NCBI RefSeq assembly: GCF_030464885.1
Contig: NZ_JALPRJ010000029.1
Coordinates: 1 to 64,000, forward strand
Length of the DNA stretch: 64,000 bases
Reading direction: 5' to 3'
DNA from: Caballeronia sp. SEWSISQ10-4 2
GTDB taxonomy: Bacteria > Pseudomonadota > Gammaproteobacteria > Burkholderiales > Burkholderiaceae
Positions 27,058-35,946 of this stretch are shown here, piece after piece. The stretch's first letter is position 1; every line of letters begins with the position of its first letter. A program made the position numbers and the translations under genes. The notes under the pieces were generated by a model. That model was given only the letters and a program-made list of their open reading frames with translations. It was not told the origin of the DNA and ran no database searches.

Positions 27058-28074
27058 TCATCCCGCTCGCCGTGGCCCCGTCGATGCGCGCACAACGAGT
27101 TGCGGCGGCGGAGCAAGGACCATCGACGGCTGCAGTGAGGGCGCCTCGATCAGGCGGATAAGCCGATCGATTGACAACTCCGCGATGGCGGCGGTCTGGA
27201 TCGCGACGGTCGTCAACGCGGGATGCACCTGATGCGCCAGTTGGATGTCGGTAATACCGATGACCGACACGTCGCCGGGCACCGCGCGGCCAAGCGTGAT
27301 CAAAGCCTGCGCCGCGCCGATCGCAAGCAGGTCGTTGGTCGCGAAAATGGCGGTCAGATGCGGCCGGTTTGCCATCAATTGCATGCAGGCGGCGTAGCCG
27401 GCGTCGATCGAGTCGCGTATTTGCAGCACCGCGCCCGCGTCTGTTTCGACCCCGGCCTTGTGCATCGCCGCGCGAAATCCATTCGAACGCGCATCCTGCA
27501 AGCCGCCGCAACCGTCACCGATCAGCATGCCGATATCGCGGTGGCCAAGTTCGAGAAGATGCCCGGCGGCCAGTGCGCCCGCCTGCGCAAAATCCACGGC
27601 GATGCAAGGCAGCGCGGGCGGCGTCTCCGGGTGCTCCCACATGGCGAGCAGGATCGGCGCGTTGTGCGTGGCCGATGCGCACAGGTCGTTGATGGCGATA
27701 TCCGTGTTCATCACGAGGACACCGTCCGCCAGCGTTCCTGCGATCTGGTTCAGATACGCACGGCCGATCTCCGCATCATCGTCAGTATTGCAAACCATCA
27801 GGAAGTGACCCGCTTTGCGCGCCGCGCGCTCGGCTGCCAACACGAACTCGGGGTAGAACGGGTTTGAGATGTTCGACAGCATCAAGGCCAAGGTCGACGA
27901 GCGGCCCTCGGCCAGCGCACGCGCGTTCAGATTGGGCCGGTAGCCGAGATCGGCGATCGCCTTCAGCACGCGGTCAGCGGTTTCCGGGCGGACCTTTTCG
28001 CGATTGCGCAGAACGTTGGAAACGGTTGCGGCGGTGACGTGCGCGCGCTTCGCAACTTCGGACAGGGTGACCAT
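27058..28074 (-). CDS. LacI-family repressor of galactan utilisation (GanR-like role)
   Basis: A 338-residue LacI/GalR protein. Its N-terminal HTH and hinge read VTLSEVAKRAHVTAATVSNVLRNREKVRPETADRVL and GYRPNLNARALAEGRS. The periplasmic-binding-like ligand domain contains SNISNPFYPEFVLAAERAARKAGH and FATNDLLAIGAAQALITLG. It is divergent from the galacto-oligosaccharide ABC operon. Two 16-bp sites ATTTAAGCG-N-TTAAAT with the central CG typical of LacI operators lie in between. A weaker relative (GCGCTTCAAAT near 28103) lies close to its own start, suggesting autoregulation. Confidence 0.9.
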   Translation of the reverse strand: MVTLSEVAKRAHVTAATVSNVLRNREKVRPETADRVLKAIADLGYRPNLNARALAEGRSSTLALMLSNISNPFYPEFVLAAERAARKAGHFLMVCNTDDDAEIGRAYLNQIAGTLADGVLVMNTDIAINDLCASATHNAPILLAMWEHPETPPALPCIAVDFAQAGALAAGHLLELGHRDIGMLIGDGCGGLQDARSNGFRAAMHKAGVETDAGAVLQIRDSIDAGYAACMQLMANRPHLTAIFATNDLLAIGAAQALITLGRAVPGDVSVIGITDIQLAHQVHPALTTVAIQTAAIAELSIDRLIRLIEAPSLQPSMVLAPPPQLVVRASTGPRRAG

Positions 28075-28193
28075 TTTTCTATTTATCCCACATTCAGGGA
28101 ATGCGCTTCAAATGTTGCAAGCGGTCGGCGACGTTGATAACTTCTGGAAAACACAACGGAGACGCCCACCATGAATTTTCCCGCGAAACTCGA

Positions 28194-28209
28194 ATTTAAG
28201 CGATTAAAT
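28194..28209. promoter_or_regulatory. LacI-type operator 1
   Basis: ATTTAAGCGATTAAAT, an almost perfect palindrome around a central CG. It is repeated 55 bp downstream with a single base change. It lies upstream of the galacto-oligosaccharide ABC operon and is probably bound by the divergent LacI protein. Confidence 0.8.
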
Positions 28210-28248
28210 GCCTGCGGCACAAGGGTTGGTCGTTTATTTTTTTTGAAA

Positions 28249-28264
28249 ATTTAAGCGGTTAAAT
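28249..28264. promoter_or_regulatory. LacI-type operator 2
   Basis: ATTTAAGCGGTTAAAT, 12 bp before the ATPase start codon and 55 bp centre-to-centre from operator 1. A repressor here would block both the promoter and translation-initiation region. Two sites at this spacing allow looping or cooperative binding. Confidence 0.8.
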
Positions 28265-28276
28265 CCGGGAGGCAGC

Positions 28277-29416
28277 ATGGCGACGATTCGTCTTACGAAC
28301 GTGCAGAAGTCGTACGGTGACCATCCGCCGGTCATCCGGCGCGTGAATCTCGATATCGCGCAGCATGAGTTCTGCGTTTTTCTAGGGCCATCGGGTTGCG
28401 GCAAGTCGACCCTGCTCAGAATGATCGCCGGACTCGAAGACCTGAGCGAAGGCGAGCTGCACATCGGCGGCCGTTTCATGAACGATGTTCCCGCTGCCGG
28501 GCGCGGAGTCGCGATGGTGTTCCAGAGCTACGCGTTGTTTCCGCACATGACCGTGTTCGACAACATGGCGTTCGGCCTGAAAATCGCGAAGCAGCCCAAG
28601 GACGTCATCGACAGGAAGGTGCGTGAAGCCGCACGCATTCTGCAGTTGGACAGCTTCCTCGACCGCTTTCCAAAAGCACTGTCGGGCGGCCAGCGGCAGC
28701 GCGTGGCGATCGGCCGGGCCATCGTGCGCGAACCGGGCGTGTTTCTGTTCGATGAACCGCTGTCGAATCTCGACGCCGCGCTGCGCGGACAGACGCGTGT
28801 CGAAATCGCTCGCCTGCACCAGCGCTTTGCGAATGCGAGCGTCGTCTATGTGACCCACGATCAGGTCGAAGCGATGACGCTCGCCGACAGGATCGTGTTG
28901 TTGCACGAAGGTGCGGATACGGAGCGTTTCGGAAGCATCGCGCAGACCGGCGCACCGCTCGATCTGTATCACCATCCGAAGTCGCGGTTTGTTGCGGGCT
29001 TCATCGGTTCGCCGAGAATGAATTTCGTCGATGCCGTCGTCGATTCGATCGGCGCGGGCCGTGTAACGGTCACGCTGGCGAAAAGCGGCGAACGGCTGGT
29101 CGCTTATGTCGACGGCCAGCACCTGCAGCGCGGTCAGCCAGTCACGCTCGGCGTGCGACCGGAACATCTGTGTCTCGATGTTGAAGGGCAGGCCATTCAG
29201 TGCGTCACGGTGCTATCGGAACGGCTCGGCGAGCACAGCTACATTCACGCGGATCACGCGGCGGGCACGCTCGTCGCGAAAGCCCCAGGCGATACGCTGG
29301 TCGGTTCGGGCGAGCGCATCCGCGTTCATGTTCCACCTTCCGCATGTCACGTGTTCGACGCAGATGGAATTGCACTGCGGCGCAGCCCGCTCGAGCCTGA
29401 GCGAGCTGCGGCGTAA
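28277..29416 (+). CDS. Sugar ABC transporter ATPase (MalK/UgpC/MsmK-type)
   Basis: A 379-residue ATPase with a C-terminal OB/TOBE regulatory domain. Walker A is GPSGCGKSTLLRMIAGLE, the Q-loop is VFQSYALFPHMTV, the signature is LSGGQRQRVAIGRAI, Walker B is FLFDEPLSNLDAALR, and the switch His is in VYVTHDQVEAMT. The TOBE part includes LGVRPEHLCLD. It is the first gene of the galactan operon, ahead of its binding protein and two permeases. It probably energises uptake of galactobiose and longer beta-1,4-galacto-oligosaccharides. Confidence 0.92.
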   Translation: MATIRLTNVQKSYGDHPPVIRRVNLDIAQHEFCVFLGPSGCGKSTLLRMIAGLEDLSEGELHIGGRFMNDVPAAGRGVAMVFQSYALFPHMTVFDNMAFGLKIAKQPKDVIDRKVREAARILQLDSFLDRFPKALSGGQRQRVAIGRAIVREPGVFLFDEPLSNLDAALRGQTRVEIARLHQRFANASVVYVTHDQVEAMTLADRIVLLHEGADTERFGSIAQTGAPLDLYHHPKSRFVAGFIGSPRMNFVDAVVDSIGAGRVTVTLAKSGERLVAYVDGQHLQRGQPVTLGVRPEHLCLDVEGQAIQCVTVLSERLGEHSYIHADHAAGTLVAKAPGDTLVGSGERIRVHVPPSACHVFDADGIALRRSPLEPERAAA

Positions 29417-29523
29417 AGCACAGCCGCACAGCCGAATTCACAAAGCCGAATTCCGCCACAGAGCGGTTAACTCGCCTGGCAGCTGCGTGCTGCCGGCCAA
29501 CAAAGTAGTCAAGGAGACAAAAG

Positions 29524-30777
29524 ATGATTGCTCTTCGCCTTCGCCGTCTGGCGCATGTGTCGATTGCGGCCGCGGTGGTTGCCGGCGCGCTCGGTTGCGC
29601 CACGGCCGATGCCGCCACGCTTACCGTCAATGTATCGGCGCGCGGTAATCAACGTTCGACCTGGCAGGACGCGTTCGACAAGTTTAAGAAAGCCAATCCC
29701 GACGTCGACCTCAAGGTGACCTACATCACCGAAGAGGCCTACAAGGTGCAGATGGGCGGCTGGCTCGCCACCGATCCGCCTGACATCGTGTCGTGGCACG
29801 ACGGCGAACGGATGGCGTATTACGCGCAACGCGGTCTGCTCGAGGATCTGTCGACGGACTGGAGCAAGAACGGCTGGTCGCAACAGTACGCGTCGGTCAA
29901 GGAGGCGTCGACGTACAAGGGCAAGCAGTACGCTGCGCCCCTTGGTTACGACGCATACGGTTTCTTCTATCGCAAGGATCTGTTTGAAAGGGCCGGCGTC
30001 AAGGGCGAGCCGAAAACGTGGGATGAATTTCTCGATGCCTGCAAGAAGCTGAAGGCAAGCGGCGTTGCACCGATTGCCGTTGCCGCGCGCGATAGCTGGA
30101 CGCTTGCAGCATGGTTCGACTATCTTGACCTGCGCATCAACGGCAACGCATTTCATCAGCAATTGATGGCGGGCGAAATTCCGTACACCGATCCGCGCGT
30201 GAAAAAAGTCTATGCGGCGTGGAAAACGCTGATCGACGATCACTACTTTATCGACGATGCGTTGTCCTACGATCTCGACTCGATTGCGCCTTTCCTGGCG
30301 AACGGCAAGGCATCGATGATGCTGATGGGCACGTTTTTCTCGGCGAGCATTCCGGCGTCCATAAGACCGCAGACCGGCTTCTTCCGTTTCCCGGTGGTCG
30401 ACGCGAATGTACCGACCGCCGAAGACGGTCCGGTCAACGTCCTGCTGATTCCGGCGAAGGCAAAAAACAAGGCCGACGCCCACAGGCTGCTGGCCTTCAT
30501 GGAGCAGCCGCAGATCAACGCGGATCTTGCGAAGGGCTGGGGTCAACTGCCGTCGAACAGCCAGTCGGCCGAACCTGAAGACGAGATTTCGAAGGTCGGT
30601 TTCCAGACGCTGGCGAACACCAAGGGTGGCATTGCCCAGTTCTACGATCGCGACATGACGAAGGAAATGGCCGACGAAGGGATGAAAGCAATGCAGCAAT
30701 TCTATAGCGATCCGTCGCAGCTCGACGCCGTGCTCGTGCGCCTCGAAGCGACGCGCAAGCGCATCTACAAGAAGTAA
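29524..30777 (+). CDS. Sugar ABC transporter substrate-binding protein (family 1, MalE-like)
   Basis: A 417-residue periplasmic protein with the signal peptide LRRLAHVSIAAAVVAGALG ending ADAA. The mature start LTVNVSARGNQRSTWQDAFDKFKKANPDVDLKVTYI is typical of SBP_bac_1 proteins, as are DIVSWHDGERMAYYAQRGLLEDL, KQYAAPLGYDAYGFFYRKDLFE and NVLLIPAKAKNKADAHRLLAFM. Conserved tryptophans (WTLAAWFDYLD) suit stacking of an oligosaccharide. It lies between the ATPase and permease genes and is followed by a perfect intercistronic hairpin. Confidence 0.9.
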   Translation: MIALRLRRLAHVSIAAAVVAGALGCATADAATLTVNVSARGNQRSTWQDAFDKFKKANPDVDLKVTYITEEAYKVQMGGWLATDPPDIVSWHDGERMAYYAQRGLLEDLSTDWSKNGWSQQYASVKEASTYKGKQYAAPLGYDAYGFFYRKDLFERAGVKGEPKTWDEFLDACKKLKASGVAPIAVAARDSWTLAAWFDYLDLRINGNAFHQQLMAGEIPYTDPRVKKVYAAWKTLIDDHYFIDDALSYDLDSIAPFLANGKASMMLMGTFFSASIPASIRPQTGFFRFPVVDANVPTAEDGPVNVLLIPAKAKNKADAHRLLAFMEQPQINADLAKGWGQLPSNSQSAEPEDEISKVGFQTLANTKGGIAQFYDRDMTKEMADEGMKAMQQFYSDPSQLDAVLVRLEATRKRIYKK

Positions 30778-30783
30778 GCCCCG

Positions 30784-30815
30784 GAGCGCCAGCGGCGTAT
30801 CAACGGCTGGCGCTC
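30784..30815 (+). repeat. Intercistronic hairpin after binding-protein gene
   Basis: GAGCGCCAGC at 30784-30793 pairs perfectly with GCTGGCGCTC at 30806-30815 across a 12-nt loop. It begins six bases after the binding-protein stop and lies well before the permease start at 30843. There is no T-run, so it more likely stabilises the upstream mRNA, raising binding-protein over permease levels, than terminates. Confidence 0.7.
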
Positions 30816-30842
30816 GCCTTCGATCACCGACAAGGCCCGATC

Positions 30843-31748
30843 ATGTCTCATTCCGCAGCGCGCCGATTACCGGCGGCCCGGCACCGGCACGTCTCGACGA
30901 CGCGGCGTCATCAGCACCGCGCCGCGTTTTTTTTCCTGTTGCCGGGCTGTGCGTTATTTTGCCTGTGCGTGGTCTACCCGATCATCAGCAGCATCTCGCT
31001 CAGCTTCTACAACTGGGATGGAATGACACCGAAGACGTTCGCAGGCTTCGATAACTACATCGAGCTGTTCCACTCGGACACGTTCTACACGGCGCTGAAA
31101 AACAATCTGATCTGGCTCGCGTTTTTCCTGTTGGCGCCGCCCCTCGGCCTCGCGTTCGCGCTATATCTGAACCAGCAGATGCGCGGCATGCGGGTCGTGA
31201 AGTCGCTGTTCTTCGCGCCGTTCGTACTTTCGGGCGTGGTCGTCGGACTCGTGTTCAGCTGGTTCTACGATCCGACCTTCGGCCTGCTGCGCCTGTTCGT
31301 TGGTCACGGAATTCCGGTGCTCGGCGATCCCCATACCGCGACCTTGGGCATCATCTTCGCCGCACTCTGGCCGCAGACGCCTTTCTGCATGGTGCTTTAC
31401 CTCACGGGCCTGACCTCGATCAATCCAGAAGTCGTGGAAGCGGCGCGCATGGAGGGGGCGAGGGGCGTGCGTCTGTTGTGGCACGTGATCCTGCCGCAAT
31501 TGCGGCCCGCTACCTTCATGGCGGTGGTGCTGACCGTGATCGGCGCGCTGCGCAGCTTCGATCTGATTGCCGTGATGAGCGGCGGCGGTCCGTTCGACAG
31601 CTCCACCGTGCTTGCCTATTACATGTACGACCAGGCGATCAAGTACTACCGCGAAGGCTATTCCGCGGCGATCGCCGTCGTGCTGTTCGCCATCATGCTC
31701 GTCTACATCGTGTTCCATCTGCGCCGCATGCTGCGCGAAGAACGCTGA
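30843..31748 (+). CDS. Sugar ABC transporter permease 1 (MalF/UgpA-type)
   Basis: A 301-residue permease with six predicted helices, beginning with FFLLPGCALFCLCVVYPIISSISLSFYNWDG and ending with the BPD_transp_1 loop EAARMEGARGVRLLWHVILPQLRPA, the EAA contact with the ATPase. It pairs with the next gene, separated by 19 bp. Both lack the extra N-terminal helices of enteric MalF, as is usual for oligosaccharide importers of this class. Confidence 0.92.
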   Translation: MSHSAARRLPAARHRHVSTTRRHQHRAAFFFLLPGCALFCLCVVYPIISSISLSFYNWDGMTPKTFAGFDNYIELFHSDTFYTALKNNLIWLAFFLLAPPLGLAFALYLNQQMRGMRVVKSLFFAPFVLSGVVVGLVFSWFYDPTFGLLRLFVGHGIPVLGDPHTATLGIIFAALWPQTPFCMVLYLTGLTSINPEVVEAARMEGARGVRLLWHVILPQLRPATFMAVVLTVIGALRSFDLIAVMSGGGPFDSSTVLAYYMYDQAIKYYREGYSAAIAVVLFAIMLVYIVFHLRRMLREER

Positions 31749-31767
31749 TTTCCAGGAGTCACGTGTC

Positions 31768-32619
31768 ATGTATCCGCTTCCCGTTGAACGCTGGAAACCG
31801 CTCAATCGCGCGCTGTACAAAGCGTCGCTGCCACTCGCGTTGCTGGTGTGGCTATTGCCTATGCTGGCCGTACTAGTTACGTCGATCCGTTCTTCGGACG
31901 AACTGTCGCAAGGCGACTACTGGGGCTGGCCGAAGCATTTCGCGCTGATCGAAAACTACGGCACCGCGCTCACGCAAACGCCGATGCTTCATTACTTCGC
32001 CAACAGTGTGCTGATCACGGTGCCGTCGGTGCTAGGCGCGATCCTGCTGGCGTCGATGGCGGGTTTTGCTTTGGCCACCTACCGGTTCCCGGGCAACACC
32101 GCCGTGCTGTTCGCATTCGTCGCCGGCAACTTCGTACCGATCCAGATCCTGATGATCCCGGTACGCGACATGGCGCTGAAAGTGGGCCTGTTCAATAGCG
32201 TGTGGGCGTTGGTGATTTTCCATGTGTCGTTTCAGACCGGCTTTTGCACGCTGTTTCTGCGCAATTTCATCAAGCAGTTGCCATTCGAGATGATCGAGGC
32301 CGCGCGCGTGGAAGGCGCGAGCGAATGGGCCATCTACTTGCGTATCGTGCTGCCGCTGATCCGGCCCGCACTCGCGGCGCTCGGCATCCTCGTGTTCACG
32401 TTTGTCTGGAACGACTACTTCTGGGCGCTGTGCCTTACGCAAGGCGACGAGGCCGCGCCGATCACAGTAGGAGTCGCCGCGCTCAAAGGGCAATGGACGA
32501 CCGCGTGGAACCTGGTCGCCGCCGGCTCGGTGCTGGCCGCGCTGCCCTCCGTGCTGATGTTCTTCGCGATGCAAAAGCATTTCGTCGCAGGCCTTACTTT
32601 CGGTGCAAGCAAGGGCTGA
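31768..32619 (+). CDS. Sugar ABC transporter permease 2 (MalG/UgpE-type)
   Basis: A 283-residue permease from the ATG at 31768 (CCAGGAG site upstream); a longer frame reading back into permease 1 is not real. Features are LVWLLPMLAVLVTSIRSSDEL, ILLASMAGFALATYRFPG and the ATPase contact EAARVEGASEWAIYLRIVLPLIRPALAALGIL. It completes the heterodimeric channel of the galacto-oligosaccharide importer and is followed after 37 bp by the beta-galactosidase gene. Confidence 0.92.
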   Translation: MYPLPVERWKPLNRALYKASLPLALLVWLLPMLAVLVTSIRSSDELSQGDYWGWPKHFALIENYGTALTQTPMLHYFANSVLITVPSVLGAILLASMAGFALATYRFPGNTAVLFAFVAGNFVPIQILMIPVRDMALKVGLFNSVWALVIFHVSFQTGFCTLFLRNFIKQLPFEMIEAARVEGASEWAIYLRIVLPLIRPALAALGILVFTFVWNDYFWALCLTQGDEAAPITVGVAALKGQWTTAWNLVAAGSVLAALPSVLMFFAMQKHFVAGLTFGASKG

Positions 32620-32656
32620 TCGCCCGTTTGCCGTCATCTATTAGCGAGACTCTCTC

Positions 32657-34630
32657 ATGCAACTTGGTGTGTGTTATTACCCGGAACAATGGCCACGTTC
32701 GATGTGGGCCGACGATGCAAGGCGTATGGCCGAACTCGGCATTACGCATGTGCGGATCGCTGAATTCGCGTGGAGCCGGATGGAACCGCGCGCCGGAGAA
32801 TTCGTCTGGGAATGGCTCGATGAAGCCATCGATACGCTGGCGGCTGCGGGACTGAAACTCGTGCTGGGCACACCGACCGCGTCACCGCCGAAATGGTTGA
32901 TCGACGCGCACCCGGACGTGTTGCCGGTGCGTGCGGACGGCGTGCGCTGGAATTTCGGCTCGCGCCGCCACTACGACATTTCCAGCGAAACCTATCGGCG
33001 CGAGTGCGTGCGTTTCGTCACCGCGATGGCAGAGCGCTATGGACGGCATCCCTCCATTGTCGCGTGGCAGACCGATAACGAACTCGGCTGTCACGATACC
33101 GTGCCGAGTTATTCGAACGCCGCACTCACGCGCTTTCACGCGTGGCTCAAGCGCCGTTACGAGAACGTCGATGCGCTGAACGACACGTGGGGCAATGTGT
33201 TCTGGAGCATGGAGTATGCGTCATTCGAGGCGACCGGCTTGCCGAACCTCACGCCCACCGACGCCAATCCGATCCATCTGCTCGACTTCCGCCGCTTCAT
33301 GTCGGATGAGGTGGCAAGCTTCCATCGCGAGCAGATCGAGGTGCTGCGGCGCCATGCGCCCGCGGCCGACCTGCTGCATAACTTCATGGGCTTTTTCACG
33401 ACCTTCGATCATTACCGGTTTGCCGAAGACAACGCACTCGATGTGGCCGCATGGGACAGCTATCCGATCGCGCGAACCGAATCGATCGCGCTGCCCGAAG
33501 AACAGAAGGCCCGTTACGCACGCACCGCGCATCCCGATGTCTCTGCATTCGATCACGATCGCTACCGGGCGATTGGCGCGGGACGCTTCTGGGTGATGGA
33601 GCAGCAGGCAGGACCGGTGAACTGGGCGTCGTGGAATCCGGTGCCGGCGAAGGGCATGGTCAGGCTCTGGGCCTACGAGGCGTTCGCGCACGGCGCGGAA
33701 CTGGTGTCGTACTTCCGCTGGCGCCAATGCCCGTATGCGCAGGAGCAGATGCATTCCGGGCTCAATCTGCCGAACAACGATTTGTCGCCGGGTGGCCTCG
33801 AGGTACAGCAGGCGGCCCGCGAGATTGCGGAATCGGCGGCGCTGTCCGGACTCGGTGCGCCGGCCCGCGCAGCCACCGCCGTTGTGTTCGACTACGAGAC
33901 GCAGTGGATGTTCGAGATTCAGCGTCATGGCAAAACCTTCGACTACCAGACACTGGTGTTCGACTACTACGAGGCGTTGCGCGAACTCGGCCTCGATGTC
34001 GATATTGTCCCGAGCAAAGCTGATCTGACGCAGTACCGGCTGGTGGTCGTGCCGAGTATCGCCGTGATCGACGACGTGCTCGTCGACCAGATCGAACGGA
34101 GTTCAGCGCAATGGGTATTCGGGCCGAGGAGCGGCTCGAAGACAACTGCATTCGCGATTCCTTCCAGCCTCCCGCCCGGCGCGCTGCAACGCGTATTGCC
34201 GATGCAGGTGCTCGAGGTGGAAACGCTGCGCCCGACGCTTGGGCCCCCGGTTTGTATCGGTGGGACGCATGGTGTTGCGATGCATTGGCGCGAACACGTC
34301 CGTGCGAATGGCGATACGCGTGTCGATGCGCATTTCAACGACGCATGGCCGACGATCCTCGCCAGCGGACGGGTTCGCTATGTGGCGGCGTGGTTGTCGC
34401 ACGCGTTGCATCGCGCGGTTTTGGAGCAGGCGGCGAAGGATGCAGGCGTCGAGGTGCAACTGCTGGCTGAGGGTTTGCGCATTCGCCGGCGCAGCGATCT
34501 GACCTTCGCGTTCAACTTCGGAGCGGAGCAAGTGCAAGCTCCCGCGCCAGCCAATGCGACTTTTGTGCTCGGGCAGCCGCAGCTTGCAACTGGCGAGGTC
34601 TGCGCGTGGAGGGACGCAAAAACGAGCTGA
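32657..34630 (+). CDS. Beta-galactosidase, glycoside hydrolase family 42
   Basis: A 657-residue GH42 enzyme without signal peptide, so intracellular. It starts QLGVCYYPEQWPRSMWADDARRMAELGITHVRI. The acid/base is Glu142 in WQTDNELGCHD and the nucleophile Glu315 in RFWVMEQQAGPVNWASWNP. The trimerisation and C-terminal beta domains are present (RLVVVPSIAVIDDVLVDQIE). It probably releases galactose from beta-1,4-galactobiose and -triose brought in by the ABC system just upstream. GH42 enzymes typically act on such plant-derived galacto-oligosaccharides more than on lactose. Confidence 0.93.
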   Translation: MQLGVCYYPEQWPRSMWADDARRMAELGITHVRIAEFAWSRMEPRAGEFVWEWLDEAIDTLAAAGLKLVLGTPTASPPKWLIDAHPDVLPVRADGVRWNFGSRRHYDISSETYRRECVRFVTAMAERYGRHPSIVAWQTDNELGCHDTVPSYSNAALTRFHAWLKRRYENVDALNDTWGNVFWSMEYASFEATGLPNLTPTDANPIHLLDFRRFMSDEVASFHREQIEVLRRHAPAADLLHNFMGFFTTFDHYRFAEDNALDVAAWDSYPIARTESIALPEEQKARYARTAHPDVSAFDHDRYRAIGAGRFWVMEQQAGPVNWASWNPVPAKGMVRLWAYEAFAHGAELVSYFRWRQCPYAQEQMHSGLNLPNNDLSPGGLEVQQAAREIAESAALSGLGAPARAATAVVFDYETQWMFEIQRHGKTFDYQTLVFDYYEALRELGLDVDIVPSKADLTQYRLVVVPSIAVIDDVLVDQIERSSAQWVFGPRSGSKTTAFAIPSSLPPGALQRVLPMQVLEVETLRPTLGPPVCIGGTHGVAMHWREHVRANGDTRVDAHFNDAWPTILASGRVRYVAAWLSHALHRAVLEQAAKDAGVEVQLLAEGLRIRRRSDLTFAFNFGAEQVQAPAPANATFVLGQPQLATGEVCAWRDAKTS

Positions 34631-34665
34631 ATATCAGCAGGAGAAGGGTGCTGTCGGAGCCAGGA

Positions 34666-34681
34666 ATTTAAGCGCTTCAAC
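34666..34681. promoter_or_regulatory. LacI-type operator 3, before the galactanase gene
   Basis: ATTTAAGCGCTTCAAC, sharing the ATTTAAGCG half and core CG with the two sites before the ABC operon. The right half is less conserved. It lies 55 bp before the GH53 start and implies that the galactanase has its own LacI-controlled promoter. Confidence 0.6.
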
Positions 34682-34735
34682 CCGGAGCAGGCGGCCCTTT
34701 TGGAGAGCCGCCCTTCAATAAATGGAGGATGACAG

Positions 34736-35893
34736 ATGAACAGAAGAGAGATGATGGGATGGCTGGCGTCTGCTGCTGCGCTCGGCGTTGGCGCGGCCGT
34801 CGGCGCACCGGCCGTGGCGGGTGAACTGGAGTTGTCCGGCCGCGACAACCGGTTTGCGAAGGGCGCGGACGTGTCGACGCTGCTGGAACTGGAAGCACAC
34901 GGAGCGAAGTTTTACGAGCACAGCGTGCCGCTCGACTGTCTGTTGATTCTGAAGAGCCACGGGGTCGACTCGATCCGCATCAAGGTGTGGAACGACCCTG
35001 GCAATCCGAACTTCTATCCGGCCGACCAGAGCCCCGCTGCCGGTTATAACAATGCCGAACACGTGCGTGTGCTGGCTCGCCGTGCCGCCGCGCTCGGCAT
35101 GCGCGTGCTGATCGACTTCCACTACAGCGACTGGTGGGCCGATCCGGGCAAGCAGTATCCACCTCATGATTGGGCCGGCAAGGATCTCGTGCAAACGTGT
35201 ACAGCGTTGTCCGAATACACATCGAATGTCCTTGAGATGCTGAAGCGGGACGGCGTGCATCCCGAGTGGGTTCAGGTCGGCAACGAAATCACCGGCGGGA
35301 TGCTGTGGCCGCTCGGCAAGTACGACCAGTGGGATAACCTCGCGCAGTTGCTCAAGGCTGGGCACGACGCGGTCAAATCGGTCGATGAGCGCATCAAGGT
35401 CATGCTGCACCTCGACAGCGGCGGCAACAATGCGACGAGCCGCTGGTGGTTCGACAGCGCGACACAGCGCGGCGTCACGTTCGATGTGATCGGCCTGTCC
35501 TACTACCCGCAGTGGCAAGGTTCGCTAAGCGACCTGCAGAACAATGCGAACGATCTTGCGACACGCTACGACAAGGATGTGATGGTCGTCGAAACCGCGT
35601 ATCCGTGGACGACCAGCGACGGCGATTCGGAACCCAACGCGATGACCAATACCGGCTCGTCCACTTTCCCGCCAACGCCCGCCGGCCAGGCGCAATTTCT
35701 CGGTGCGGTGACGGACATCGTGGCGGCGATACCCAGCGGCCACGGCAAAGGCGTGTTCTGGTGGGAGCCCGAATGGATACCGACTCCGAACGTCGGATGG
35801 AAAGTCGGCGCCGGCGATCAGTGGGACAACAACACGTTGTTCGATTTTCACGGAAACGCGTTGCCTTCGCTGGATGCGTTTCGGAGGCGCTAG
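34736..35893 (+). CDS. Arabinogalactan endo-beta-1,4-galactanase, glycoside hydrolase family 53
   Basis: A 385-residue GH53 enzyme. The N-terminus MNRREMMGWLASAAALGVGA with AxA near residue 28 is an export signal with a twin-arginine pair, so periplasmic or secreted. Catalytic residues are Glu184 (WVQVGNEITGGMLWP, acid/base) and Glu286 (DVMVVETAYPWT, nucleophile). KGADVSTLLELEAHGAKFY and VDSIRIKVWNDP are family signatures. It cuts pectic galactan side chains into oligosaccharides for the importer and GH42 enzyme of the same locus. An operator for the same LacI lies upstream. Confidence 0.93.
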   Translation: MNRREMMGWLASAAALGVGAAVGAPAVAGELELSGRDNRFAKGADVSTLLELEAHGAKFYEHSVPLDCLLILKSHGVDSIRIKVWNDPGNPNFYPADQSPAAGYNNAEHVRVLARRAAALGMRVLIDFHYSDWWADPGKQYPPHDWAGKDLVQTCTALSEYTSNVLEMLKRDGVHPEWVQVGNEITGGMLWPLGKYDQWDNLAQLLKAGHDAVKSVDERIKVMLHLDSGGNNATSRWWFDSATQRGVTFDVIGLSYYPQWQGSLSDLQNNANDLATRYDKDVMVVETAYPWTTSDGDSEPNAMTNTGSSTFPPTPAGQAQFLGAVTDIVAAIPSGHGKGVFWWEPEWIPTPNVGWKVGAGDQWDNNTLFDFHGNALPSLDAFRRR

Positions 35894-35906
35894 CTAAATA
35901 TACAGA

Positions 35907-35931
35907 GCGTCACTGCCGAGAGCAGTGACGC
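35907..35931. terminator. Bidirectional hairpin terminator between convergent genes
   Basis: GCGTCACTGC at 35907-35916 pairs perfectly with GCAGTGACGC at 35922-35931 around a 5-nt loop. It lies between the convergent galactanase and porin genes. AT-rich sequence flanks both sides, so it can end both transcripts. Confidence 0.75.
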
Positions 35932-35946
35932 AGGCTGGAAAGATTT

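Noticed and set aside
34103-34537. Several overlapping ORFs inside the GH42 gene
   Set aside because: They are frame shadows of a single intact 657-residue enzyme with both catalytic glutamates.
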